14,142 bases of DNA from Bifidobacteriaceae bacterium (GTDB lineage: Bacteria; Actinomycetota; Actinomycetes; Actinomycetales; WQXJ01). The stretch spans positions 1-14,142 of the forward strand of contig JAISCU010000121.1 in assembly GCA_031265345.1 (NCBI GenBank), given 5' to 3'. Numbering within the stretch: the stretch's first letter is position 1; every line of letters starts with the position of its first letter. The notes beneath the pieces were generated by a model. That model searched no databases. It was not told the DNA's origin and saw only the letters and a program-made list of their open reading frames with translations. Below are positions 1 to 6,766 of this stretch, one piece after another. The translations under genes and the position numbers were made by a program.

Positions 1-1164
1 CCGGATTGCCGGGTGGTCGGCCCCTTGTCCGTCGGCACGCTCAGCTGTTTCGCGTTCGTGGCCGCCACACCGTCGGTGTTCGACACGTTCTTCTGGCTGT
101 CTTCGGCGATTCACTATTCGCCGCCGGTTGCGCTGCTGTTGTTGAACGCTGTGCTGGTGGCAAGACTGCTGGTGGCCTGGCGCGCGCGGTCGCGTCTGTT
201 TCGGGGGGTCGTCGCCGGTTTGGCTTGCCTGAGCGTGTTCTTCGCCGCCGGTTTCAACGAGATAGTCACCGCTATTGGGATCGGTCTTCTTGCCATCGCA
301 CTGGTCTTCGACCTGGTGACGAGGCGTTGGCGGTGCCGCTCCCTGCTCGGGCTGTTGACGGTGGCGGCGGTCGCTGGCTTGGTGATCAGCTATTTTGCCC
401 CCGGCTCGTCGAATCGACGGGCACTGACCATGGCGGGCGATCCGATCAAGAACGGACTGGAGTCCGTCGGCTCGTACTTCACCACTTTGGGCGAGACTTC
501 GTTGGGGTTGGTTGTGGGGCTCTGGTTCGTGGTGGCTCTGGCGACGGTGGCGGCGACGGTTCGGCCGTCCAAGCGGCTGGCCGCCTGGACGGCGATCGGG
601 GCGGTCTGCCTCGGCGCGGGCGGACCGGTCGTGACGAGCTTCGGCGTCGGTTTCGCGGCTGGCGGCATTGAGTTGCGGGCGCAGCTTGTGCCGACCACCC
701 TTTTGGGACTGGGCTTGGCGCTCGTCCTGGTGGCGTGCGCTTGGCTGGTGTGGGGGGACCGGGCGGGTCTCGCCAGCCGGTGGCTGTCGATCGCCGCCTG
801 CCTCGCGGCGGCCATCGGATTGGGGGCGACCGCCACTGACACCCTCGGACTGATCAGGGCCGAGGCGTTGCGCGGGCAAATGGTGCTGCAACGAGATCTG
901 GCGGTCGCGGACGCGGTCGCGGCCGGGGAAACCGACATAACTGTGCTGCCGGCCCCGATTCTGTTCGCGCCCGCGGGGGCGACAGACATTTCGTTCCACC
1001 CCGGCGCGAGCAACCATATGGAAGCCGGCTACCGAGCCTATATGCGAGTTCCTGAGACAACGACGTTCGTCGTGACGCAGCAGCCCATGGGCTATTGCCT
1101 CGCCACGCCCCCGCCGCCAAGGGCGGGCGCGGCGACCTGCCAGCAGTTGGGCCGGGCGAATTAG
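1..1164 (+). CDS. Polytopic membrane protein, possible GT-C/DUF6056-like (5'-truncated)
   Basis: The reading frame is open from the first base, so the true start lies upstream. A GTG at 13 is available, but nothing shows that it is the start. About 387 residues are visible. Hydrophobic segments alternate with short charged loops; I count roughly eight likely membrane spans between codons 10 and 285. A non-membrane tail of about 100 residues follows, containing an LQRDLAV...AAGETDITVLPAP stretch and a WLSSAIHYSPP-like motif near the N-terminus. This layout resembles DUF6056-type actinobacterial membrane proteins, which look like GT-C glycosyltransferases or polysaccharide polymerases; that family call is from memory and uncertain. 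The genes downstream are a GtrB-like transferase and a GtrA-like protein, so I infer that it may be the extracytoplasmic transferase of the set. It ends TAG, 178 bases before the next gene. Confidence 0.7.
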   Translation, partial: PDCRVVGPLSVGTLSCFAFVAATPSVFDTFFWLSSAIHYSPPVALLLLNAVLVARLLVAWRARSRLFRGVVAGLACLSVFFAAGFNEIVTAIGIGLLAIALVFDLVTRRWRCRSLLGLLTVAAVAGLVISYFAPGSSNRRALTMAGDPIKNGLESVGSYFTTLGETSLGLVVGLWFVVALATVAATVRPSKRLAAWTAIGAVCLGAGGPVVTSFGVGFAAGGIELRAQLVPTTLLGLGLALVLVACAWLVWGDRAGLASRWLSIAACLAAAIGLGATATDTLGLIRAEALRGQMVLQRDLAVADAVAAGETDITVLPAPILFAPAGATDISFHPGASNHMEAGYRAYMRVPETTTFVVTQQPMGYCLATPPPPRAGAATCQQLGRAN

Positions 1165-1207
1165 GTCCGGATCGGCAGGCGGAGCCGCGCAGCGCTGTCC
1201 GCGCCAT

Positions 1208-1247
1208 CTGGTGGCAGGCCGCGCCGGGCCGACCTGGTTGCAGGCCG
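1208..1247. repeat. GC-rich imperfect direct repeat in intergenic gap
   Basis: CTGGTGGCAGGCCG (1208-1221) recurs as CTGGTTGCAGGCCG (1234-1247), one mismatch, 26 bp apart. An 11-base unit GCGCCGGGCCG also occurs at 1221-1231 and 1271-1281. The gap 1165-1342 is otherwise very GC-rich, with short potential hairpins such as CGGG-CAG-CCCG near 1261-1271 but no T-run. It may terminate the upstream gene, but that is not shown. No gene is supported in the gap. Confidence 0.5.
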
Positions 1248-1330
1248 GGCCTGACGGGGCCGGGCAGCCCGCGCCGGGCCGGGACGGCGGCATCGTCCAA
1301 CCGCGGCCGGGCGGCCCGACGGCGCCAGTG

Positions 1331-1336
1331 TAGCCT
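1331..1336 (+). promoter_or_regulatory. Putative -10 box (TAGCCT), leaderless promoter
   Basis: TAGCCT fits the actinobacterial TANNNT -10 pattern and ends 6 bases before GTG 1343 and 9 before ATG 1346. Transcription would therefore begin at or next to the start codon. No Shine-Dalgarno sequence is visible and no clear -35 box is seen. The same arrangement occurs at the epimerase and GT4 genes. Confidence 0.5.
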
Positions 1337-1342
1337 TGCCGG

Positions 1343-2299
1343 GTGATGCTGACTGTGGTGCTGCCGGTGTACAACGAAGCGGTCGCACTCGAAGGGTTCC
1401 ACCGCCGGTTGGGGGAAGCGCTCGCGGGGGCTCTGGGAGCTGAGGACACCTGGGAGGCGCTCTATGTCGACGACGGCTCGAACGACCAGTCGGTCTCGGT
1501 GATCGGCCGTCTGGCGGAGAATGACAAGCACGTGCGTCTCTTGGCCTTGTCGCGTAATTTCGGCAAGGAGATAGCCACCACCGCCGGCATCCACCACGCC
1601 GCCGGCGACGCCATCGTCGTGATGGATTCGGACGGGCAACATCCGCCGGAAATCATTGGGGATTTCCTCGACGCCTGGCGCGAAGGCGCACAGGTCGTCA
1701 TCGGGGTGAGGAAAGACAACCACAGCGCTTCGATATTGAAATCGATCAGTTCGCGGTTGTTCTATCGGATCTCGAAGTCCGTGTCGGACGGCAATTTGCT
1801 GCGCAACTCCACCGACTACTGCCTTGTCGACAGTTCCGCTGCCCAGGCATTTCGCGAGTATCGTCAGCAGACCAGAATGACGCGAGCCATCATTCAGTCG
1901 ATGGGCTACGAGCGGGCCGTCGTGGAGTTCTCAGCGGGCCCCCGCATGGCCGGCGAGGCGACCTATTCGGCCAAGAAGCTGATCGGCTTGGCCGTTGACG
2001 CGCTGGTCGCCGACTCGAGGAAACCGCTGACCTGGTCAGTCGTCATCGGCCTCGTCTTCGCTCTGCTCGGTCTGGCGATGGGTTCCATCGTGTTCGTGGA
2101 GGATCTCATCTTGAAGGATCCGCTCGGATGGGATTTCACCGGATCGGCGATGCTCGGAATTCTGATCCTGTTCGTCACCGGGCTAATACTGTGTTCCCAG
2201 GGACTTATCGGCTTGTATTTGGCCGCCGTCCACCGCGAGGTGCTGGGCAGGCCGCTTTACCTTGTGAACGCGGCGCGATCAATCGGAAGCCGGGATTGA
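1343..2299 (+). CDS. Family 2 membrane glycosyltransferase, GtrB/DPM1-like
   Basis: This 318-residue protein has a GT2 (GT-A fold) domain at residues 3-225. It shows VVLPVYNE at the N-terminus, YVDDGSND (DDG 43-45) for nucleotide binding, LSRNFGKE (69-76), and the DSDGQHPPE metal-binding DxD-type motif (DSD 95-97). Two hydrophobic spans follow at about 230-255 and 268-295, the usual GtrB/ArnC/DPM1 plan. Such enzymes move a sugar from a nucleotide donor to undecaprenyl or polyprenyl phosphate on the cytoplasmic membrane face. The start is GTG 1343 or ATG 1346; a -10-like box just upstream suggests a leaderless mRNA. Its stop overlaps the start of the GtrA-like gene, indicating translational coupling. 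Donor and acceptor cannot be read from the sequence. Confidence 0.93.
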   Translation: MMLTVVLPVYNEAVALEGFHRRLGEALAGALGAEDTWEALYVDDGSNDQSVSVIGRLAENDKHVRLLALSRNFGKEIATTAGIHHAAGDAIVVMDSDGQHPPEIIGDFLDAWREGAQVVIGVRKDNHSASILKSISSRLFYRISKSVSDGNLLRNSTDYCLVDSSAAQAFREYRQQTRMTRAIIQSMGYERAVVEFSAGPRMAGEATYSAKKLIGLAVDALVADSRKPLTWSVVIGLVFALLGLAMGSIVFVEDLILKDPLGWDFTGSAMLGILILFVTGLILCSQGLIGLYLAAVHREVLGRPLYLVNAARSIGSRD

Positions 2300-2718
2300 T
2301 GACCGGGCTCAGGATACCGAATCGGGTCGCGCGGTATTTGGTCGCCGGAATCGTTTGCTACGGGGTGGAGGTGGCCGTGTTGTTGGGGCTGGGACGCCTC
2401 CACGTCTCCAACGCCATCGCGGTCACGGCCAGCTTCTGGCTCGGTTTGGTGGCGTCGTTCTTGGCGCAGAAGCTCTTCTCGTTCGGCGACAAGCGAGTCG
2501 GCCGGGTGGTCGCCGGGCAGGTCCTGCGCTACCTGGCCCTGGTGGGGTTCAACTATCTGTTCACTTTGCTGGTCGTGGTCGCGGTGGGGACGGCCTGGCC
2601 GGTCATTTGGACGCGAACGGGCTGCCTCGCGGTCACCACGGTCTGGAACTACTTCGTCTACGGGCGGATCATCTTCGACCGTGGGCGCGAGCCTGGGCCC
2701 CAACTGTCGCGCGACTGA
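2299..2718 (+). CDS. GtrA-like small membrane protein (putative lipid-sugar flippase)
   Basis: This 139-residue protein starts at the ATG in TGATG, sharing one base with the upstream GT2 stop. It has four hydrophobic spans at about 11-31, 38-60, 76-98 and 101-124. GtrA-family signatures include RYLVAGIVCYGVEVAVLLGL near the N-terminus, SFWLGLVASFLAQKLFSF in span 2, QVLRYLALVGFNY in span 3, and the closing TTVWNYFVYGRIIF. Proteins of the PF04138 family are thought to flip polyprenyl-phosphate sugars made by an adjacent GtrB-like transferase; the overlap with the GT2 gene supports that pairing. The reading frame extends upstream to 2128, but that part lies inside the GT2 gene and is hydrophilic, so 2299 is the natural start. 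Confidence 0.9.
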   Translation: MTGLRIPNRVARYLVAGIVCYGVEVAVLLGLGRLHVSNAIAVTASFWLGLVASFLAQKLFSFGDKRVGRVVAGQVLRYLALVGFNYLFTLLVVVAVGTAWPVIWTRTGCLAVTTVWNYFVYGRIIFDRGREPGPQLSRD

Positions 2719-2767
2719 CCGCGCCGACCAGCCGGCGGACGGCATCGCGCAAGGGCAGTCCAGCTTC

Positions 2768-2803
2768 CTCGGCTTCGGACTCGGCTTGGGGCTCGGCTTC
2801 GGA
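2768..2803. repeat. Three tandem 12-bp units in the convergent gap
   Basis: Three consecutive 12-bp units read CTCGGCTTCGGA, CTCGGCTTGGGG and CTCGGCTTCGGA; the first and third are identical. They lie between the GtrA-like stop (2718) and the end of the minus-strand epimerase gene (2809). On the minus strand, in the epimerase frame just past its stop, they read as repeated PKPS. The 90-base gap shows no other clear feature and no obvious T-tailed terminator. Confidence 0.75.
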
Positions 2804-2808
2804 CGGAC

Positions 2809-3984
2809 TCAGGAGGGCTTGGGCCACAACTCCGCCACCCGCCAGGGCGTGTATCCGGGCATGTCGCTGGCCAGCGCCAGCCCCCATTGGCCGAAGGCCG
2901 CCTCGCCGGTGATCGCTTGGAGCAGACCCAACTGGGCTATGTGGATCTTTTGGTAATTGGTGTTCTGCCACTTGCCCTCGACGCACCTTTCGGGCTCCGT
3001 GCAATACAGTGAGACCTCGCCGGGCAGCCGGATCTCGGCGACGGCGGCTAGCGCGGTCGTGGCGCCCCCGTCGAACAAGTCGATCGCCCGCTGGTCGCCG
3101 GTCATCAGGGCGTACTCGTAGATCCCGAACAGGGCGAAGACGTGGCCGTTGAAGACCTCGAAGGAATCCGCGTCGACGTACTCCTCGAACCAGACGTAAC
3201 CGTCCACCACGTCGGTGGCCCACGGTTTGTCCTCGCTGACGGGTTGCAGGAACGACTCGAAGGTCTTGTCGGCCGCCTCGCGCCATTGGGGTTCGTCCGG
3301 GAACTCGTCCGCCATCTGGACGAATACTGACAATGCCTCGCCCTGGGCCATGGCGGAATACCACGGCGGCTGGAAGGCGAAGGACCGCTCGGGGCTGGTC
3401 CATTCGTACAGGTAGGGGAAGTAGAAGGCGCCATCGGACTCGACCTTGCCGTCCAGAACCTTCTGGGCCGACGCGCGGGCCAGGTCCAGCCACATTCCCT
3501 CGCCGGTCAGCCAGTGCTGGGTGTGCGCGCCGATGGCCCATTGGAGCGTGGTGACGGGCTGGTAGACGGCTTCGCCGGTCTCTGGCAGCCGGTAGACCAG
3601 ACCGCCGTCGCCGTCCAACTCCAGGGTCCGGTCGGTCACCTCGTTGCGAGTGATGAAGGGCAGGTCCAGCAGTTGGGGCGTGTAGCCGGAGACCCGGTAG
3701 CCGAGTTCGGGGTCGATGGGTGGCGGCTCGGGCTTGGCCGGGTCCGGAAGCGGTTCCGGGGCGTCAGCCGTGGACGATGCCGCTGGGTCGGCAGTGGCGC
3801 CGGTCGTGGTCCCGTCGGTCGGCGACGCCGCCAGCGGGGCGGGTGTGGCGCCCGAGCGCGGGCCGCCGAAGAAATCGAGCCCGCCCGGCTTGCCCACCCA
3901 GTAGCCGAAGGCGGCGCTGGCGGCCATCGCGACGCAGACGGCCGCGACCAGCGCCAGAGTGCGACGGGTCGGTTTGCGGGCCAT
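2809..3984 (-). CDS. Membrane-anchored D-glucuronyl C5-epimerase-domain protein
   Basis: This 391-residue protein begins with a basic stretch and a membrane span (residues 8-29), probably an uncleaved signal anchor. A Pro/Ala/Thr-rich linker follows at about 42-90, then an extracytoplasmic domain at 95-385. The domain resembles the C-terminal domain of heparan/heparosan glucuronyl C5-epimerases (PF06662). It has PPWYSAMAQGEALSVFV (207-222), VWFEEYV (264-270), FNGHVFALFGIYEY (278-291), and KWQNTNYQKIHIAQLGLLQ (338-356), which parallels the animal RWDYHTTHINQLQLL segment with its conserved tyrosine. The family inverts C5 of polymer GlcA to IdoA. The ATG at 3984 is preferred over a frame extension to 4065 because it begins the signal sequence and has a -10-like box 8 bases upstream. 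Convergent to GtrB/GtrA-like genes, it probably modifies a surface polysaccharide. Its substrate is not shown. Confidence 0.87.
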   Translation of the reverse strand: MARKPTRRTLALVAAVCVAMAASAAFGYWVGKPGGLDFFGGPRSGATPAPLAASPTDGTTTGATADPAASSTADAPEPLPDPAKPEPPPIDPELGYRVSGYTPQLLDLPFITRNEVTDRTLELDGDGGLVYRLPETGEAVYQPVTTLQWAIGAHTQHWLTGEGMWLDLARASAQKVLDGKVESDGAFYFPYLYEWTSPERSFAFQPPWYSAMAQGEALSVFVQMADEFPDEPQWREAADKTFESFLQPVSEDKPWATDVVDGYVWFEEYVDADSFEVFNGHVFALFGIYEYALMTGDQRAIDLFDGGATTALAAVAEIRLPGEVSLYCTEPERCVEGKWQNTNYQKIHIAQLGLLQAITGEAAFGQWGLALASDMPGYTPWRVAELWPKPS

Positions 3985-3992
3985 GCGCAGCG

Positions 3993-3998
3993 ATCCTA
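3993..3998 (-). promoter_or_regulatory. Putative -10 box (TAGGAT), leaderless promoter of epimerase gene
   Basis: Read on the minus strand, TAGGAT is followed by 8 bases and then the ATG at 3984, consistent with a leaderless transcript. No Shine-Dalgarno sequence is present before that ATG. It supports the shorter start. The 122-base divergent region (3985-4106) also holds a plus-strand box for the ribokinase-like gene. Confidence 0.5.
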
Positions 3999-4055
3999 GC
4001 AGCCGGATCGGCGGCGGGACGTCGCCGCGTCCGGTCCGGGACGAGTGCTGAGAGC

Positions 4056-4061
4056 TAGACT
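4056..4061 (+). promoter_or_regulatory. Putative -10 box (TAGACT) for ribokinase-like gene
   Basis: TAGACT matches the TANNNT pattern and lies 45 bases before ATG 4107. A 5' leader of about 35-40 bases would result, containing AGAGG at 4091-4095 as a modest ribosome binding site. No -35 consensus is visible. I see no copy of the LacI-type palindrome here, so the kinase gene may not answer to the neighbouring repressor at this promoter. Confidence 0.4.
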
Positions 4062-4106
4062 GCACCAGGCCGGGCGCACGACCCGACCCGAGAGGTTGGC
4101 AAGGCC

Positions 4107-5030
4107 ATGACCAGAATCGCCGTTGTGGGATCCATCAATCTTGACTTGATTGTCGCCACGGACAGGATCCCTCGACCGGGGGAGACGGTCCTGGGCGGCC
4201 CGCTCAGTTACCGAACTGGTGGCAAGGGGGCCAACCAAGCCGTCGCGGCTGCCCGGTACGGCGCCGAGGTCGCGTTGCTCGGCGCCACCGGCGATGACGA
4301 TTTCGGCCTCCAGCTACGCGCGGCGATCGAACAAGCGGGCGTTTCGACGAGCTACGTGCGCGTCGCCGCCGGCACTCCGAGCGGCGTGGCGCTGATCGCG
4401 GTGGACGCCGATGGCGACAACGCGATCACAGTGTCGCCTGGAGCCAATGCCGTCTTGGGCGTTGGCGATGTCGCGTCTTTCGGCCACGAAATCGAGGCCG
4501 CGGACGCCGTCCAGATGCAATTGGAGATCGCGCCCGCGGTCGTGGAGGCGGTCGCTGCGACGGCGCGCGCCGCCGGGGCGACCGTTGTCTTGAACGCGGC
4601 GCCGTTCGCGCGCGCGGCGGATGCGGCGTTCTCCGCCGTCGTGGCGCAGACCGACGTGCTGGTGGTCAACGAGACCGAGGCGCTGGGCCTGGGGGCAGCC
4701 GGGTCGACTTGGCTGGACAGGGCGGAATCGTTGCGCAGGCTCGGCCCCACGACCGTGGTGGTGACGCTCGGGGCGCAGGGCGCGGTGGCGGTCGACCAGC
4801 GCACTCGCGTGGTCCAGCCGGCGTTTCCCGTGCAAGTGGTTGACGCGATCGGGGCGGGAGACGCCTTTTGCGCGGCGCTCACGGCGGAAATCGCCGTCGG
4901 TAGCGCATTGGCCGATGCCGTCCGGTTGGCCTGCGCGGTTGGCGCTCTGGCTGCGACATCGCCGGGAGCCCAGGCCGGAGTCCAGCCGCGCTCCGCAGTC
5001 GCGGATTGGGTGCGTGGCCAAGGCGGTTGA
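4107..5030 (+). CDS. rbsK: Ribokinase-like PfkB-family carbohydrate kinase
   Basis: This 307-residue protein carries the PfkB/ribokinase motifs in order: VGSINLD (7-13), the GGKGANQAVAAAR sugar-binding signature (38-50), SPGAN (110-114), VVNETEA (186-192), VVTLGAQGA (218-226), and the anion hole/catalytic motif GAGDAF (249-254, catalytic Asp252). The usual VDTTGAGD reads VDAIGAGD. Ribokinases phosphorylate D-ribose at O5 in the cytosol; close relatives act on nucleosides, 2-deoxyribose or other pentoses, so the exact substrate is open. Length is typical. It lies just upstream of a LacI-type repressor and an ECF importer and probably phosphorylates the imported or released sugar. The -35 box of the next promoter overlaps its stop codon. 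Confidence 0.88.
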   Translation: MTRIAVVGSINLDLIVATDRIPRPGETVLGGPLSYRTGGKGANQAVAAARYGAEVALLGATGDDDFGLQLRAAIEQAGVSTSYVRVAAGTPSGVALIAVDADGDNAITVSPGANAVLGVGDVASFGHEIEAADAVQMQLEIAPAVVEAVAATARAAGATVVLNAAPFARAADAAFSAVVAQTDVLVVNETEALGLGAAGSTWLDRAESLRRLGPTTVVVTLGAQGAVAVDQRTRVVQPAFPVQVVDAIGAGDAFCAALTAEIAVGSALADAVRLACAVGALAATSPGAQAGVQPRSAVADWVRGQGG

Positions 5031-5055
5031 CAGCATGCGCAAAGTGCTTCATAAT
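5027..5055 (+). promoter_or_regulatory. Near-consensus promoter (TTGACA-17-CATAAT) for lacI-ECF operon
   Basis: TTGACA (5027-5032) matches the housekeeping -35 consensus and includes the TGA stop of the ribokinase-like gene. After a 17-base spacer comes CATAAT (5050-5055), one base off TATAAT. Transcription would start near 5061-5063, about 35 bases before the repressor start. This is the strongest promoter-like sequence in the window. Its spacer and -10 overlap a degenerate operator copy, and a perfect palindrome lies just downstream. Confidence 0.8.
5038..5053. promoter_or_regulatory. Degenerate LacI-type operator copy within promoter
   Basis: CGCAAAGTGCTTCATA matches the downstream palindrome at 11 of 16 positions, keeping the GCAAAG and GCTT cores. 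It lies in the promoter spacer and overlaps the -10 box, a position where a repressor would block polymerase. The starts of the two sites are 32 bp apart, about three helical turns, which would suit cooperative binding on one DNA face. Confidence 0.5.
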
Positions 5056-5069
5056 TCCTAGTGAACCGT

Positions 5070-5085
5070 TGCAAAGCGCTTTGCA
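5070..5085. promoter_or_regulatory. Perfect 16-bp palindromic LacI-family operator
   Basis: TGCAAAGCGCTTTGCA is a perfect inverted repeat with a central CG, the hallmark of LacI-family operators (compare RbsR/PurR-type sites). It lies just after the predicted transcription start and before the repressor gene. This predicts autoregulation by the LacI-type protein and, through it, control of the downstream transporter operon. Confidence 0.85.
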
Positions 5086-5097
5086 GAAGGGGCAATG

Positions 5098-6114
5098 ATG
5101 CCGTCGATCGATGACGTGGCCAGGGCCGCAGGAGTGTCCGCCACCACTGTGTCCCATGTCATATCGGGCAGGCGCAGAGTCAGCGCGGAGAGGTCGCGGG
5201 CCGTGCGAGCTGCCATGGCGCGACTCAACTACACACCGTCCAGGGCGGCTCAGTCGCTGGCCCGCGGTTCGACCAACATTCTGGGGCTGATGGTCCCGGA
5301 CATAGCCAACGGATTCTTCGCTGGACTCGCCAAGGGCGCCGAGGCGGCCGCCCGCGAGGCCGGCTTCAACTTGCTCTTGGCGAACACCGGCTTCGATCAC
5401 CGCCAGGAGCGAACGTACCTCGAGATGATCTCCTCGCGAGTGGTCGACGGGGTCGTGTACGCCGCAGGGCTCCCGCCCAAGGCGTCCGAACTCGGCGAAC
5501 TGCTCGCGGGACTGCCAACGGTGCTAGCCGACGAGTCGATCCCGGGAAGTCGCCTCGACACGGTGGTTTCGGACAACGCGGACGGCGGCCGGTCGGTGGC
5601 GCGCCATCTGACGGACCTCGGCCATTCCCGATGCCTGATCATCGACGCGCCCTCGGCGCCCGCCTCGAGTGAGGATCGCGTAGGCGGCTTCTTATCCGCT
5701 TGGCGGGCGGCGGGCGGCCAATGGTGGACGCAATCAGGCGATTTCACCTACCAGTCGGGACGCGACGCCTTGGTCGCCGGGGCGGCCATGATCCAAGCGA
5801 ACCGCATCAGCTGTGTCTTCGCCACCAATGATCTGATGGCGCTCGGAGCGTTGCGGGAACTGCTCGCGATGGGACTGCGTGTGCCCAAGGACGTGTCCGT
5901 CGTGGGCTTCGACGACATTTTCGACTGTGTCCTGTCCACACCCGAACTCACCAGCGTTCACCAAGGAGTGGACCAACTCGGCCGAATGGCGGTGGAAACG
6001 CTCATCCGGCGGATTTCCGACCCGTGGTCGGCGCCCTCGAACGCGATGGTCCCAGTGAGCCTGGTGCCCCGCGGGTCCAGCGGTCCAGCCCGTCAAGGCA
6101 ATGCGAACACCTGA
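5098..6114 (+). CDS. LacI-family transcriptional repressor
   Basis: This 338-residue protein has an N-terminal helix-turn-helix (residues 3-23, IDDVARAAGVSATTVSHVIS), a hinge helix region (NYTPSRAAQSLARG, 44-57) and a periplasmic-binding-protein-like ligand domain from about residue 60 (ILGLMVPDIANGFF). A C-terminal subdomain contains CVFATNDLMALGALREL and VSVVGFDDI. Two ATGs stand in tandem (5095 and 5098); the second has better spacing (5 bases) from AGAAGGGG at 5085-5092. It probably binds the palindrome immediately upstream and represses the operon until a ligand, perhaps the imported sugar or its phosphate, binds. The ECF S component follows after 16 bases. Ribose is a reasonable guess given the adjacent kinase, but the effector cannot be read from the sequence. 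Confidence 0.93.
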   Translation: MPSIDDVARAAGVSATTVSHVISGRRRVSAERSRAVRAAMARLNYTPSRAAQSLARGSTNILGLMVPDIANGFFAGLAKGAEAAAREAGFNLLLANTGFDHRQERTYLEMISSRVVDGVVYAAGLPPKASELGELLAGLPTVLADESIPGSRLDTVVSDNADGGRSVARHLTDLGHSRCLIIDAPSAPASSEDRVGGFLSAWRAAGGQWWTQSGDFTYQSGRDALVAGAAMIQANRISCVFATNDLMALGALRELLAMGLRVPKDVSVVGFDDIFDCVLSTPELTSVHQGVDQLGRMAVETLIRRISDPWSAPSNAMVPVSLVPRGSSGPARQGNANT

Positions 6115-6130
6115 ATGAAGGAGGACTCCC

Positions 6131-6766
6131 ATGTCCGAGACCCTAGCTAGTTCGACCCTCAGACGAGGACCGTTCTTCGGCCTCACGCTGTACCTGATTC
6201 CAATCGGAGTCGCCATCAACTTTGTCGGCGGCCAGTTGGCTCTGCTGCTGAAACTGCCTGTCTATTTGGACGCGATCGGCACTATCTTGGTCGGCGCGAT
6301 CTGCGGTCCTTGGGCCGGGATGCTGACGGGATTCCTGTCCAACGCGGTCAACGCGATCACCTCGCCGCCCACTTTCGCCTATGTCCTGTGCTCGCTCGGG
6401 TTCGGCCTGCTGGCTGGTCTTCTCGGGAAACGCGGTTGGTTCCGTTCCTGGTGGAAGACACTGATCAGCGCCTTGGGTTTCGCCATCATCGGCGGGATCG
6501 GCGGAGCTTGCATCGCCATCGTGCTGTTCGACGGATTGGCTGTGGGCGGGGCTGGGATCGTGGTCGGCGGGCTCACCGCCCTGGGTATGGACACTTCGAC
6601 GGCCAACTTCGTGGCCCAGTTCCCGCTCGATCTGATAGACAAGATCCCCTCGACGTTGATCGTCTACCTAGTGATCAAGGGATTGCCGCGTCGCATCTTG
6701 GCCAAGGTTCCGCTGGGTCATGTGTATCTGGACCCGCCGAGGCCGCCTTCGCCGGAGAAGGCCTGA
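6131..6766 (+). CDS. ECF transporter S component (substrate-binding membrane subunit)
   Basis: This 211-residue membrane protein has about six hydrophobic segments (roughly 14-36, 42-62, 64-76, 82-99, 110-135 and 138-152, with another at 172-185). The PVYLDAIGTILVGAICGPWAGMLTG stretch (43-67) is typical of the large PF12822-like ECF S-component group. A strong AAGGAGG (6118-6124) precedes ATG 6131. The gene is followed without a gap by EcfT and two ATPases, forming a complete stand-alone (group I) ECF importer. S components bind the substrate with high affinity and topple in the membrane to release it. The substrate is not identifiable; the neighbouring kinase and LacI-type regulator suggest a sugar, riboside or related metabolite. 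No riboswitch could fit in the 16-base upstream gap. Confidence 0.85.
   Translation: MSETLASSTLRRGPFFGLTLYLIPIGVAINFVGGQLALLLKLPVYLDAIGTILVGAICGPWAGMLTGFLSNAVNAITSPPTFAYVLCSLGFGLLAGLLGKRGWFRSWWKTLISALGFAIIGGIGGACIAIVLFDGLAVGGAGIVVGGLTALGMDTSTANFVAQFPLDLIDKIPSTLIVYLVIKGLPRRILAKVPLGHVYLDPPRPPSPEKA

Noticed and set aside
1095..1346. 83-codon plus-strand frame covering the 1165-1342 gap
   Set aside because: It overlaps the end of the first gene out of frame and has Arg/Gly/Pro-rich composition typical of GC-rich noncoding DNA.
854..1723. 289-codon minus-strand frame across the first intergenic gap
   Set aside because: It runs antisense to the membrane protein and GT2 genes, with low-complexity Arg/Pro-rich sequence and no motif.
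2669..3541. 290-codon minus-strand frame overlapping the epimerase gene
   Set aside because: It is a shifted frame of the epimerase gene with Arg/Gly-rich composition, and the epimerase frame carries the family motifs.
3985..4065. 27-codon upstream extension of the epimerase reading frame
   Set aside because: It would put a hydrophilic Ser/Arg/Pro segment before the signal anchor and would place the -10-like box inside the coding sequence.
6115..6130. Riboswitch upstream of the ECF S component, common for vitamin ECF systems
   Set aside because: Only 16 bases separate the genes and they hold the ribosome binding site. The 64-base gap before lacI is filled by promoter and operator.
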